DNA of 64,000 nt, taken from contig JAGYXB010001578.1 in assembly GCA_022495005.1 (NCBI GenBank), forward strand, positions 396,872 through 460,871, written 5' to 3'. Shown piece by piece: positions 45,008 through 56,719 of this stretch. The notes beneath the pieces were generated by a model, which had not been told where the DNA came from, ran no database searches, and saw nothing but the letters and a program-made list of their open reading frames with translations. A program made the translations under genes and the position numbers. The stretch comes from Rhyacophila brunnea (Eukaryota > Arthropoda > Insecta > Trichoptera > Rhyacophilidae). Positions within the stretch are counted from its first letter, which is position 1, and each line of letters begins with the position of its first letter.

Positions 45008-45589
45008 TTGAATTTTCTAGTCCGTGACAGGTGTGCGAATCATTCCGTTGTCTGGAATTATAATGTGTTATTTGAAACAGGTGTTGATTTTTTGGTTTTT
45101 ATTTATAGTCCGGAATAAATTAATATCACATGAAAGAACTAATTGAATTTTCATAAAGCGGAAGAGGGGATTGTGTTAATACTGTATTACGTCAACCGTT
45201 GTTTAGTGAGCAATTACGCTTGATAATTGTTTGAATTCCTGATATAATTTATGGAATGTTCTGAGTATAAATTACAAATTATTACCTGTAGGTAGTGCCA
45301 CAAGAAGTTTTCAATGCCAATATAATAATATATAATAGATAAATGGGCTATTTACAAGGCGTATACTTACTATAAATCTCTCCTCTTAGTCGTTCCCCCA
45401 TGGCTGAGTATCCTCTGCTTCTCTCAGTGAGCTACTTCACTTGGGCGCTTCAGCGTGCTGACGCTCTTACTCTGCTTTACTTTCCCTGGAGGCTACCCAA
45501 AACCATCAGTCTCTCCTGTCTATCTAGTCCGCGACGAAAAATATTTAAAAAAAAACTGCAGAATGCTTCTTAGACATATTATCGAGAGG

Positions 45590-46030
45590 CATTTCTTTAC
45601 TGCATTCTCTGGATTTCCGCTGATGGGATCCGACCGAGCAGAGATGTTTGCCAGGGTCCGTCCATACATGGGCCTGCTTGGCCACGCCGACTTGATATCA
45701 ACCAAGGATGGAATAATTACGATCTCTCCTTAGATTAATCAACTCTTTCAACTCCTGACTCCTTTGTTTTGGCAGAGTTTCAGTACACAGGTACAGAGGA
45801 CACTTGTGTTATTAAAGATAAATGATGGCAGAGCAAGTCAAGATTCTTTCTTTAAGCACCAAGGTGCATGGTTGCTACATCAGTCACGTGCAGCTTCATT
45901 TCGTGACAAGAAAGTATGGCATTAAAATATTTTCAGTGTGACACGTTTATAGCGTCATGGAAGACAGCTGTGCAAAAATTGCGGTTGCATATACATGGCA
46001 GGTGGAGACGGGGTAATTCAAATCATGACC
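45590..46030 (+). pseudogene. LINE C-terminal fragment (R1/Jockey-like), copy 2
   Basis: RHFFTAFSGFPLMGSDRAEM then FARVRPYM parallels CPMMESDRAEIFSRTKF of the 34.4-kb copy. Downstream non-coding DNA (AAATGATGGCAGAGCAAGTC, GTGACAAGAAAGTATGGCAT, CATATACATGGCAGGTGGAG) matches that copy through the end of the element. The 92-codon frame at 45455-45733 covering it is a remnant, not a gene. The DNA directly upstream (45380-45540, unusually rich in CTCT) may be more of the same element. Confidence 0.7.
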
Positions 46031-46039
46031 GGTTCGTTC

Positions 46040-46764
46040 TGTGGTCTGTCTAAGAAATACAAAGCATTCGGCGCCAAATTGACATGTCAACTAGCTCCCT
46101 CATCTGATCGAACCCAACAATTTCAAAGGCATCAATTGCCTTCCGCTCACTTACCCTTGTGCAAACATTATCATACTTAGTATAAAATAATATTTAATTT
46201 TAAATTTAGATTAAAAAATTCAAATGTACTTTTCAAACATAAAATACCATACTTCTACAGTAATAAAGATTTTAATATAAGTATTTACTTTTTACCTGAA
46301 TTAATTTATTAGCAATTTGACGATAAAAATGTAAACAAATATTCAAAAAAATATATCAATTTGATTCATATTCTACAGTAATAAAGATTTTAATATTAGT
46401 ATTTACTTTTTAGCTGAATAAATATATATTAATAATGAATATATATAAATTTAATTTATTTAAATCCGTGATGTACCGAATACAAACCGAGCATGGTTAG
46501 TTTTGCTTTGCAGTATTTACAATAATAACTAGTCTAGATAATATTGATATATTATTAGAAATGTCCCTTACTACCTATAGTAAAACCTCAATAATCTGGA
46601 CTAATTAAGGTTGCTGGGATAGCGATGTGTCGAGGTTCTACTTGTTATTGAAGTAAATATAGACCAACAGCTTGTTTATTCTTCTCCCTATAGAATATGT
46701 TTCACTAACGAGAGGTGAGTTTAGGTAGACGTTATTTTAAAGATTATTATTACCAAATCTTCTT
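46040..46764. other. AT-rich stretch with a short local duplication
   Basis: TACAGTAATAAAGATTTTAA followed by TA(T/A)AAGTATTTACTTTTT occurs twice, at about 46256 and 46374, as a direct repeat 118 bp apart. No gene recognised. Confidence 0.5.
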
Positions 46765-46772
46765 ATCCAGAC

Positions 46773-47524
46773 TAGGGATTCCAATCTCGGGATCCCGAGC
46801 TATTTTTGATACCTATGAATCCCGGGATTGATAAACATAATCCTGAAACTTTTGGGATTGATCTTTTTATCAATTTTTATGGAAAATAAAATAAAAACAA
46901 AAATAATATAACAGAAAAAATACTTTTGATAACAAATAACTACATTAGAAATAAACTGAGTTTGAATGAAGTTTGATTTATATCATGTTTAAGTTGCCGA
47001 TTCATTCTATTTTTTCACATAAATTAATAAAAAATAGACAGATTGGAAAAAAACAATGCTTAGCACTATTAACAAAGTAATTCCACCACGATCTCATACG
47101 TTTTACGGCAGTTTCATATTTGGCTGACTAATTAGATTTATGAAGCGGAAAGGCCATAAGTACACCATGATTTGCTTTAGTATTTTAAATCTCGCTAACC
47201 CTTTCATTAAGTCTTTACTATCAGAAACAGCAATCTCATATTAAATTCACATTATAATTTATATTACAATATTATTTACTCCATTAAACTTATGAATTTC
47301 CAAAATTGAACATATACAATATTAACAATAATTGTCTTAAACAGTATAAATTATACTAGATTTATTTTTGACCGATTTTATCAATGTTATTTGTAAATAT
47401 AAAATTTTTATATTAACAATGGAAAAAAATGCCAATCCCAGGACCAGTCCCGGGATCCCGGAATTGTCAAATTGTAATCCCGAAATCCCGGGATCAGAAT
47501 TTTGGCTCGGGATTGGATTCCCTA
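46773..47524. mobile_element. hAT element, TAGGGATTCCAAT family, second copy with exact TSD
   Basis: The left end is TAGGGATTCCAATCTCGGGA and the inverse of the right end is TAGGGAATCCAATCCCGAGC. The exact 8-bp duplication ATCCAGAC lies at 46765-46772 and 47525-47532. It is a shorter sibling (752 bp) of 17617-18802; the two share the ends and much of the interior but this copy lacks a central block. On the minus strand the segment near 47100 reads KRMRSWWNYFVNSAKHC, a possible BED zinc-finger trace from a parent transposase. Confidence 0.95.
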
Positions 47525-47814
47525 ATCCAGACCAAGTTACATCGGTTTGTTGAACATTATATATTGTATACAAACTGTTGTGTCATAATTATTGTTTCCG
47601 AACATTTTATATGTTGATATAATTATTGGTCATGTATTTTTTTTTCTGATGGGGATGAAAAACATTGTTCTAATAGATACTCTTAGTCTGGAATAGGCAT
47701 AAGTTTATTTGATAAAATTGCATATGAAGATTCATTTTATACGTATAAAACATACATAATTTTGAAAACACTTCTGAGAAAATATATTATAACCAATAGA
47801 AACAAGCTTTTTGA

Positions 47815-47893
47815 AAAAAGTAAGATACCCCGCAGGAATTGAATTTGCATCTCTTGGGTATCACGCCTATTCATATTGACCACTATGCTTAAG
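47815..47893 (-). mobile_element. tRNA-derived SINE family 3, copy 1
   Basis: The minus strand has AGTGGTCAATATGAATAGGC (A-box region) and GCAAATTCAATTCCTGCGGG (B box), then GTATCTTACTTTTTTCAAAA. That tail is shared with the copy at 48498-48572. Confidence 0.55.
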
Positions 47894-48497
47894 GAGTCAT
47901 ACTTAATTGCGACAAATTTAAACTAATGGATTTTAATGCTCTCTGAAGCGATTTCCAAATTGAGCTACTATTGGCGATCGGCTTTTGTATTTTACATATA
48001 ATATAAAATAGTCTATAATATATCGATATTTTTCTTATCACATTCTTACCATACATCTTCATAATAATATATGGATAACAATATTTTGTAGTATTTGCCA
48101 TGAAATATAATGAATATTTTAAACCTGTAAATTTTAATTATCCACTCGTTTAAAAAAAAATACTTTGAATGATTACATCGTTCAAATAACTATTAACAAA
48201 ATTATTATAATGCAAATGTTTTGAAAAGGCTTGTAAAGTCATTTTTATGCTAAAAAAATGTTGTGTTTGGATTTTTTTGAGAATTCGTTAGATCGAAATG
48301 ATATTTAGTAATATGGTAAACAAAGAATTGAGAATTGTAAAAAAAACTCTATCAAAGCGTTCCGCTCTAATTTTATTTAACCCCCTTTTTCCCTTCCCAG
48401 CTCCTCAATGCTACCACTACAATATACCATATTAACGTAAGAAATATAATAAAATACATAATTTGAAAATATCTCAGATATACCTACATGAAAAAAA

Positions 48498-48572
48498 TTC
48501 TTTTTTGAAAAAATAAGACGCCCAACGGGACTTGAACCTGTAACCACTGCATTTGCGCCAATTTTTTAAAGT
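48498..48572 (-). mobile_element. tRNA-derived SINE family 3, copy 2
   Basis: The minus strand has TTGGCGCAAATGCAGTGGTT then ACAGGTTCAAGTCCCGTTGG (perfect B box) and GCGTCTTATTTTTTCAAAAA. The tail parallels the 47.8-kb copy in the same orientation. Confidence 0.6.
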
Positions 48573-48579
48573 AGGTACC

Positions 48580-50020
48580 TATATATCAGAGGCGTTTTTA
48601 AATGATGTGTGTTCGATATAAAAAATGTTACATTCCCAAATCTAGTAAATTAATGATTACATAAAATAAGTCGTTTATTAAAAAATAAGCATTTAACATA
48701 TTTTTAAGTAAAATTAATTTTTAATTAGAACTTATATAATGTTACACAAGAATTTACAAATATTACCAGGTGGCAAATACCATCTGTCAACATTATTACT
48801 CCCTCTCTCTCATACACTTAATGTGTTTATTAGTTTTATCTTAACAGTAACAGTTCTAGCTGTAACATCAGCCTTGCGGAGTCTATGTAGAATCTCCTGA
48901 CTTTTTCAGAGCACGCCATCGCCGAACTCGTTCATTTGTCAAGCGGTGACGCTTAGCTGATGGTTCTACCTTACCCATAATCATTATATTTATGCTTGAT
49001 TGTGTATGTTACCTAAGATTACAGTAGATTACAGCACCCTATACTTATTGTATTTACCCTAAAATCTCATGCATATCACAATAATTTATCGATATTGTAA
49101 TCACTCTGTATTTTAAAAAAAACGTTCTTTCCGATTTTTCAAATTTTGAATTTGCATTTATACGTGTATGTTTAATACGTTTTATCCCTGTCTCGTTCTC
49201 TCTCGCATATTTTCATAAGTTTTGTCTTAGTCATGATGGATGCTTTAAGACAAATATATATAAGGTCATTTTATTATAGATTTTTCTTCTATATAAGTAG
49301 TATATTTCAATAAAAGTAGTTTATTTGTTAGAAAGTGTAAAGTCCATTAAATATATAGTTGGGAGATTCAGGGTTTGCAATAACGCCATTATTGCATTTG
49401 GTTAGGAAATTTGGTCGGGATTAGTATCGCATGTTTAATGCATGTTAAATCACAATAATGCTAAGAATACAATAGATGTAGCTTAAAGTCATGCTTGGTA
49501 TAAGTATTTTTTGGCGTTTTATAATCATTGTTTTAAAGCGGGTGCCTTTGCCCCTGCTGGGGCTTTTTTATATTCAATTGATACTAAAAGCTAAAAAATG
49601 AACTTGTAATATACTGAAACATTATTTTGTCTTAGCGCTAAAGCCTGCACAGTGGTAATACGTGAACCGAACGAAAACCTAACCAGGGCAACGTGTGTTC
49701 ATACAGTAAGCGGTTTTAATGGTTCAGTTTCGAGGATAACGATAAAGACTAACGACTAGTGTTCAATAAAGATCTATGTAGGTACTAATACTAAATGTAT
49801 ATCCCTCGTGGTATATAGAGACTGCTGGAAAATGTTTTCGTTTTCAATGAATAATATATAGTACCAGATAATATATTTTATTAAATTACACAATCAATAA
49901 TAATATATCAAACTATTTTGAAATAAACAAAGTTTAAAAAATCTGTATTGAGTCCAGACAAAGCATGTGGAACACAGTATGCTATGACTTTATATTGGCT
50001 TTGATAATTATATTATATAG
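48580..50020. other. AT-rich stretch, no gene recognised
   Basis: No coding or RNA signal recognised. A small hairpin GCCTTTGCCCCTGCTGGGGC near 49545 is followed by a T run; in eukaryotic DNA this has no terminator meaning. Confidence 0.45.
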
Positions 50021-50023
50021 TAT

Positions 50024-50410
50024 TTTACAACGTTTTTCTTAGCTCGTATTCTTATTTTTTCCGGTGGTTCTTTGTCCGGTACAAATCTTGCAATCGATTT
50101 TTAACTAACTTCCCGACTAGCTAGACATTTGAAACTTTTAGAATATATCAGAACACGATGCCAATGCACTTTTTTAATACTTTTAGCCACCTTTAAGTAG
50201 AATTGAATTCATTTTCAGTTAATTCTGTTTTGTATGAAAAGTTATTTCGACACCATTATTGGTTATTAGGGGTCTGGGGTCCTGGCAACTAAATTATTAA
50301 TATATACATGCGTTACTGTGGAAATCAATATGACATGTAAAAATGACATAAACATAAAATTTAAAAACGTTGCATATAAAAAGTTCTTTTTATCTTGTAA
50401 TTATTTCATT
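50024..50410 (+). repeat. Dispersed TIR repeat 'ACCACGTTTTT', copy 3
   Basis: TACAACGTTTTTCTTAGCTC, AATCTTGCAATCGATTTTTA, CCCGACTAGCTAGACATTTG and GTTTTGTATGAAAAGTTATT match copy 1 in order, with an internal deletion near 50250 and another after 50340. The right end AAAAACGTTGCATATAAAAA matches the outer end of copy 2. Confidence 0.72.
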
Positions 50411-50419
50411 ACAACTACA

Positions 50420-53040
50420 ATCTGGTGGGGTTTTGGATCGCCTTACAATAAGATTTTTTTTATAAACAATCATATCATGAGGAATATCATCACCCATCGA
50501 TGAATGATCGAAATATTTCTAAAACTAATAATTCAATCAATGAACTTCACGTTTTGTTTATATATACTATTAAGAAAAATCAACATATGAGGGGTACACA
50601 GCAAAAACAGGCTCATAGCATTTTTTTCATTTTTGAGATTTAAATGCCAAATTGTTCAACAGAGGAAGTGCTCAAGAATGGTATCATTAAAACTACCAAA
50701 ATCGATTTCATTGCTTCATAAATTATTTTACTTAATATTAAACCGATTTTCTAACCAATAACGATATCATTCTTCTTTTTGGTCTCCTGCACAATAATTA
50801 TCATTTTGTCGAGAAGCCTATTTTTGCCGTATACCCTTTATATATAATAAAAAATATAGTCTTGTAATCTTGTAGAGTCCGAAATACTTAGTGGAAGAAT
50901 GACTGCTTCTAAAGTTGCGGATTAAAAACACCGTGTGTGTATAAAAATAATTCAGATGTTGTTCGATGTGTATTTGGCGCTAAAAAGTGCACCAAATAGT
51001 TTGATTAAATGGCTAATAATTAAGAAAGTTTCTAAAAAGTACCTTAATATAGAACATGTACCAATCTCGTCGAGTTCAACTAAAACGAGTTTGTAAAATA
51101 TTTTTCTTTGAGTTATATCAGCGTTTATTGTTCTTTAAGTTCTTTAGATGTGAAAATAAATTGTATTATTACTTACAAATAATATATTTAGTTATAAAAT
51201 GAAAAAATATAAAGATAAAATTTAATGATAAATCGGTGCGCATAAGGAATAGAAAGAGGAGTAAAAAAACAAATTTTCCGGAGTCAAAAGAAGATTGCGT
51301 TTTAGACAAATTTGTATGGGAACTCCAATGTTTCTGTATGAAATTTGTCAGAGGCGTTTATTCATGTTGTTCGTTTCCTCGTATATGCGTTTGTACCTAA
51401 GTTCTTCAATTTTTAATACATACCTATTTCCTTCATTTCGCACATGGAAATATGTTATGATCTCTACAAATTAATGTAGTATTTCTTTTGATTTGACTTA
51501 AATTGAAGGTGGAGTTTTTTGTTTTTTGAAAAGTTTGATTTTTTGAAGAACAATATAGAACACCGAACAGCCCCAGATTTTAATAAAATATGTTGTCATT
51601 GCATTAATATCTATGTAGAATATGGGTATATGGAATATTAGAGAAAAGATTTTTTCAGCGTGCCGAAAAAAGATTTTAACGTACTTACTTATATTTTATA
51701 GAGTAGATTCTTGCACGAGCTCCATATTCCGAATAAGAATGGGAATCATTTGATTTATTTAAGATAAACTTGCAAGTAGTGAGAAAGTTAAATTAGATCA
51801 TTAGTTATATGAACATAGAACAGAGAGAAAAACGGAACTGTTTTGATGCTATTTTACCTTTTTGTTGTTGAAAAAGTTTCTAATTAGACTTAAGTTCAAC
51901 TCATGTTGAAAATAAGAGGAGTAAAGAATAAGAGAAATGGATGGTATTATAAATATATTATATGTCTTGAATTCAATATACGTTCCTAGGTTTAAACATT
52001 TAAATTCTCTTATATAATATAATGATCTAATAAATAATTCAGAGGGGATGATACAATTCAATAATATAAATATTTGGTAATATTCTTATTTTTTCTTACA
52101 TTTAAATATGCAATAGTGCAATAAATTAACCTACTTTAAATATTATTTGTCGATGGGTAAAAATAAAAATCTTTTGCGAATTCACTAATTTTATTATGCT
52201 TGAAGTAATCAGAAGTGAAACTACAATGGCAACTGGCGTAGTCATATGTCATTATTTTGAATATTATGTTGGGTTACCATGTATACTTATATATATTAAG
52301 CAAAGAATAAAAAAGAGAATATTTTTTTTTCATTAAGATTAAGAAAATCTTCAAATATTTCGAAGATTAGCATTATACTATCTAACGACAGTAGTAGTGG
52401 AAAAAGACGACCAGTACAGCTGCACGGAGTTTACTTACAGTTTTTAAGTACAGCGTAGAACTTTGAAGCTAAAATCTCGATGTAAAACATTTACGACATA
52501 GAATGACAGTTTAAAATAGTGAATAAAAAAACTCTCAAGTACTATTTGCGTAGGGAATTAGCTATGTAATAACAACTTTATTTGAATTATGAAATAAGCA
52601 CTAGGTATGAAGTAAATTTTAAACAAAATAATTTAAAAAAAATTGTGTATAAATAATTAATAAAATAATTGTTTTTAAGCATCCTGACCTAATATAGAAT
52701 TGTATTTATTTTATAAAATTTAAATTATAGTCAAATTATATTATCATGTAATGTAAACTACCACGTTTTATGAGATAAACTTGAAACGGTTATGTTAAAT
52801 ACAGTTAATCCAATCTATGCTATCCTGAGCGCATAAATATTGTCGTGAATACGTCTCCACTTGACATATAGAAAATTTTAACCTATTTCACGTTGATTTT
52901 AATAAGTCATCCATGCATTCTTCAATGCCAAGAAATAATTATTCTCTTTAAAAAAAACACTATGATTACACATTATATATTTACGTTCACGTAGTCAAGC
53001 AGTAATTTTTAATTATTTTGGCTTTTTTTATAAATAATAT
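50420..53040. other. AT-rich stretch, nothing recognised
   Basis: 2.6 kb without a recognisable gene, tRNA-like box or inverted ends. Confidence 0.5.
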
Positions 53041-53042
53041 CG

Positions 53043-53392
53043 TCACTGTACAGGCCAATTGCCGTAACCCTCACTTTTCACCAAAGTGACATTTTGATGG
53101 TAATCTACTTATTGCATACTCTTACACGAACTGTCCAAGATCATAAATCTCAAAAAAAATATTTCATATCAAAATAATTCAAAACTATTTTTAAGCCATT
53201 TGTAAATTGACAAAAAATATTTCAGCTAAATGCTGAAACCCTCTATAAACGTAAGCCATATGGTACGTACATAGTAAGCCACTCAATTTGTAATAAAATA
53301 ATAAGAAAATCCAATGCCCACAGTTTTTTTTCACTTCCCGAACAATTTGATATTTAATATTTGAGGGTTACGCTGCATGGCCTGTACAGTGA
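53043..53392. mobile_element. 350-bp MITE, ends TCACTGTACAGGCCA
   Basis: The left end is TCACTGTACAGGCCAATTGC and the inverse of the right end is TCACTGTACAGGCCATGCAG. The match continues with CGTAACCCTCA on both arms, about 30 bp. An internal near-palindrome CGTAAGCCATATGGTACG lies at 53250-53268. Flanks show no convincing duplication. No coding content; superfamily unknown. Confidence 0.85.
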
Positions 53393-53887
53393 CAATATGT
53401 TATTGTCTATTGTAAAAAATACAATAAATTACATTTTTGATATTTTTATTATTATGACGATTGTTTATAATATATACTATTATAGTTATTACACCATTAT
53501 AATGCATTACGGACTGCCTGTATGCATACAAAATAAATAAACGCAATTGAATATCATATTAAGAAATTAAAAGAACTCGTTAATTCATTTTAATTAATGT
53601 ATTTTATTAATATGAATATTTAATTTTTCTTTCCTGTAATCAATTTTGTTTTAATTATTTGAGAAAATATAGATACTGTTTAGGTAGCAAGTTGTTAGTA
53701 ATATTATTATCATTACGATGTATTAATATTTTCGAATATACATTACGTGTACCATTATCATGTCCATGTTTCGATATCGATGAGATGTAAATAATATCGT
53801 AAAATTACACGATGACTTAACTAACGTAATTTAACAACTCGGGTCCATATAGCGAGGCAATAAAAATATGTGACACAAAAACAGTAA

Positions 53888-54142
53888 TCGTATCCGTACA
53901 CATTAATAGCTACCGAGACGTCGCGTCGTGAATGTAGCGGCAAGGGTAGACGAAGAGGTACATCCTGTTTGGGAAAGTTTGGGCTGGAGGCTGATTCGGA
54001 TTCAGGCGGCGATTGGCGCCAATGTGCCGTACGTTTGGAAGGAGCAGGGCCGCAGAAGATCGATTGGGTCGGACTCAGGGACCCAGACCACCGCGGAATA
54101 GAAGCTGTGGGGTTGTGCGCTAGCCTCGCTCTGCGTTCCTGA
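53888..54142 (+). other. GC-rich island with 84-codon open frame lacking a start
   Basis: Between a TAA at 53885 and a TGA at 54140 an uninterrupted frame reads, in part, SRRECSGKGRRRGTSC, GLEADSDSGGDWRQCAVRLE and IDWVGLRDPDHRGIEAVGLC. There is no ATG in frame at the front. Composition is far more GC-rich than its surroundings, and the GC-rich DNA runs on to about 54215 (TCAGGCGGCCGC). I recognise no family. It may be an exon, or a fragment of a GC-rich LINE such as those elsewhere in the window; the reverse strand was also checked without result. Confidence 0.35.
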
Positions 54143-54316
54143 TAGCTCTCTTGCCCTGTTCACTTTATTTTACCCCACCACGCATCCCTTGTTTCAGCGC
54201 TTCTCAGGCGGCCGCATACAATTACATATAGACAAAATAATAAGAAGCGACATATAATTACTTATTTTTTTTTTCATAAAATGTATTTAGTTAATATTAT
54301 TATTTTAATTTATTAA

Positions 54317-54405
54317 AACGCAAATTTTATATAGTACTTTTCTCACTTTTAATAAATAAACCTGGACCGGTTTCGTCCGCCTCAGAGGGACATTTTCAAC
54401 AGATT
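54317..54405 (-). ncRNA. Hammerhead-like core, family 2, copy 1
   Basis: The minus strand reads AATCTG, then TTGAAAA (consensus CUGANGA, two changes), GUCC-loop-GGAC stem II (plus 54375-54378 and 54388-54391), GAAA, self-complementary CCGG, UC, then CAGGTT. AATCTG and CAGGTT pair over 6 bp with one G-U, as a stem I should; the wobble works only on the minus strand. The same block, without the stem I match, recurs at 63369-63456. Confidence 0.4.
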
Positions 54406-54409
54406 AAAT

Positions 54410-54730
54410 CATTAAATTAATAATAAAGTGCATTTCCACTATGAATTGACAATTAACACAATAAAATAATAACATGTATTTAGGATATAAACGGTCGTAC
54501 TATTCACTACATATAAAAAAATCACTTTTTTCATCAAGATTTACAATTTGATATTTATTTATTTCAAAAAAAGACACGTTGACACAAGACGTTCACAACA
54601 TGACATTTAGAATAAAAAGTACAAGTAAATCAACTAGAGAAAAAGCAGGGTAGAGAAAAAAAGTAAAGCAAAAAAAAATTTAAAAGAAAAGAAATAAAAT
54701 AAAAAAAACAACAATAATTAAATAAAAATA
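54410..54730. other. AT-rich DNA ending in a long A/G-rich tract
   Basis: From about 54635 to 54720 the plus strand is almost pure A with scattered G. It lies directly 3' (minus sense) of the LINE remnant at 54735-54932 and is probably its decayed 3' region or tail. Confidence 0.45.
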
Positions 54731-54734
54731 CAAA

Positions 54735-54932
54735 TTAAACAATAAAATAGAATTTTAAACACAGAATACACAATGCATCGCTAAAAATGTCTACATCTCT
54801 AGGAAGTGCATTGACCAGCCGCACAGCCCTCGCTATTGGTGCCTGGTGAGCCTGATATGAGGAAAAAGCTTTCACCCAAAATAGGTCATGGTTACGACCA
54901 CGCATGTAATTGACGGGTGCATAAAAATTCAA
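54735..54932 (-). pseudogene. LINE ORF2 C-terminal remnant (Jockey/CR1-like end)
   Basis: The frame reads NFYAPVNYMRGRNHDLFWVK then SSYQAHQAPIARAVRLVNAL and PRDVDIFSDAL, close to a stop. Known: many LINE ORF2 proteins from aphids and other insects end with R..SY....P..R..R..N.....D(I/V)D(I/L)F. The order and spacing fit. Only this last ~65-residue part survives; a long A-rich tract follows downstream. The first Met is internal to the former protein. It belongs to a lineage other than the 9.7-kb LINE. Confidence 0.65.
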
Positions 54933-54939
54933 ATTTTAT

Positions 54940-55674
54940 TGAATATCGGGATTGGAAACTATACCACGTACGAGCAGGGAAAATGTTAAGTATTACCAAT
55001 TGTAATTAAACGTCCTGCAGCATGTAAATAGCTTTTATAGCACCGCTAATATGACCATGGAATCCTTGAGACTATATCCCAGGCTATAGTCTGATATAGG
55101 AGCGTAGCAAGATTAATTACGTAATACTCGTACTATAAATGAGGCTGAACGAATACAAATGCACTAGTAACTGGTAGATTCTAGTAGATTCTTTATTCCT
55201 ATTCCAAGAAATAACAATTATGTGCCATGTTAATTAATAATGTTAGCATTGGAAAGAGGTCAAATTAGGCCAAAACATGTTAATTATATTATAATCACGT
55301 TTCTATGATCATAATAACAACATTTTAATATCATATACAGGAGGTATACTACGATATTACGAAAAAAACGCTTAGGACTGTTCACAAAATGTGTTTGTGG
55401 TAATATGAATACGGTTCCAAACGATTATATAAATATATGGTCAATACTATGAGGTGGGTATAGAAAAAGAGGTATGTAATTTGAGAAAGGGACAACTGAT
55501 AATGGTGGTGAATTTTTTTAATGGGATAATCATGAGCGTTGGAAGAAAAATTATGGTATTAATATTGGTACCTACTCATGCTTGACACAGATCGCTTTAA
55601 ATTTTTTTTTAATTTTTTGAATTGATTTTTTGTAATATTTTTTTTTAAATGTACAGTTTGTAACCCGTTTCTAG
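54940..55674. other. AT-rich stretch, nothing recognised
   Basis: No recognisable coding or RNA signal. DNA at 54945-55100 could be more of the decayed LINE upstream, but no motif supports it. Confidence 0.4.
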
Positions 55675-55682
55675 CTTGTAGG

Positions 55683-56270
55683 TAGGGATTTCAATACCGG
55701 TATTTCAAAACCGGTATTCCAGTATTTATCAATAGTGGAATTTTCGGTATTAAGAAAGCACACTCGTTTACGTTTTTGAAAATGAATTATAAGTAAAGTT
55801 ATGTGCTGCTGAAATGCAAATATATTGAGTGAATCCAACAAAGGTGAAAAAATAATAAAACAATTTTCATCAAATATATTAATATAAGTAATTGTCGCGA
55901 TGACTTATCATAATACTATTTCGAAATAGAAAACATCCGTGACAAAAATGTTCAATTATTCTATAATTATTGATGACTGTACAAGCGTTGAGTTTAAGAA
56001 GCTTTTTCTCCAGCCGGACTTATTTGCACTTGATGAACTTTTCAGCGCTATAGTTAAAATTATCAATATATTTGTAAAAAAATCACTAGCTCTACAATTA
56101 TGATCAATACATATTTTTAAATGTCAACATAATAAATGTAGGTATGTAGGTTTTTGCTATAAAATATTATCTAAAAAAATATTTAAATGGCTATTTACTG
56201 TTAAATCGGTATTCAATAAGAAATACAGAAAAACCAGTATTCACATTTTCATTCAGTATTGCAATCCCTA
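55683..56270. mobile_element. hAT element, TAGGGATTGCAATACCGGTA family, copy 2 with exact TSD
   Basis: The left end is TAGGGATTTCAATACCGGTA and the inverse of the right end is TAGGGATTGCAATACTGAAT. The exact 8-bp duplication CTTGTAGG is at 55675-55682 and 56271-56278. Subterminal AAACCGGTATTCCAGTA matches the 20.5-kb copy; the interior is diverged. 588 bp, no coding content. Confidence 0.95.
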
Positions 56271-56719
56271 CTTGTAGGGAAAAGTGACTTTTTAACTGCC
56301 TTCGGTTATCACACATTAGTGTAATTTTAGGCTCTCTTCAGTAGACATTATCATCATTTATTAATCTACTTAAATCTTCGTTACCCTTATTTTTTTTCTG
56401 ATACACATACATTTATATTATCATATATTTGCATACACTACAACTAAGTCAAGGTAATAAATGACATTTACTTACACCATTTACAGAACCTAAGTGACGA
56501 TTTATTGACAAAACTTGCAGGTTATATCGCCAATGTATAAAATATACTGATATATTTGATTAAACTAATATCAAGTAATAATAATTATGTATGTTTAAAA
56601 GAAAAATATATTTTCTGTTTGAATTGAAATTTTACAAGGACTTGGAAAAGTATACAAATAATCTTTTGGTGATACTTAATGCATTAATAATATCTTCATT
56701 AAAAACAAAATTACTAGCG

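Noticed and set aside
49540..49570. Stem-loop followed by T run, terminator-like
   Set aside because: Rho-independent termination is not relevant in what appears to be nuclear insect DNA.
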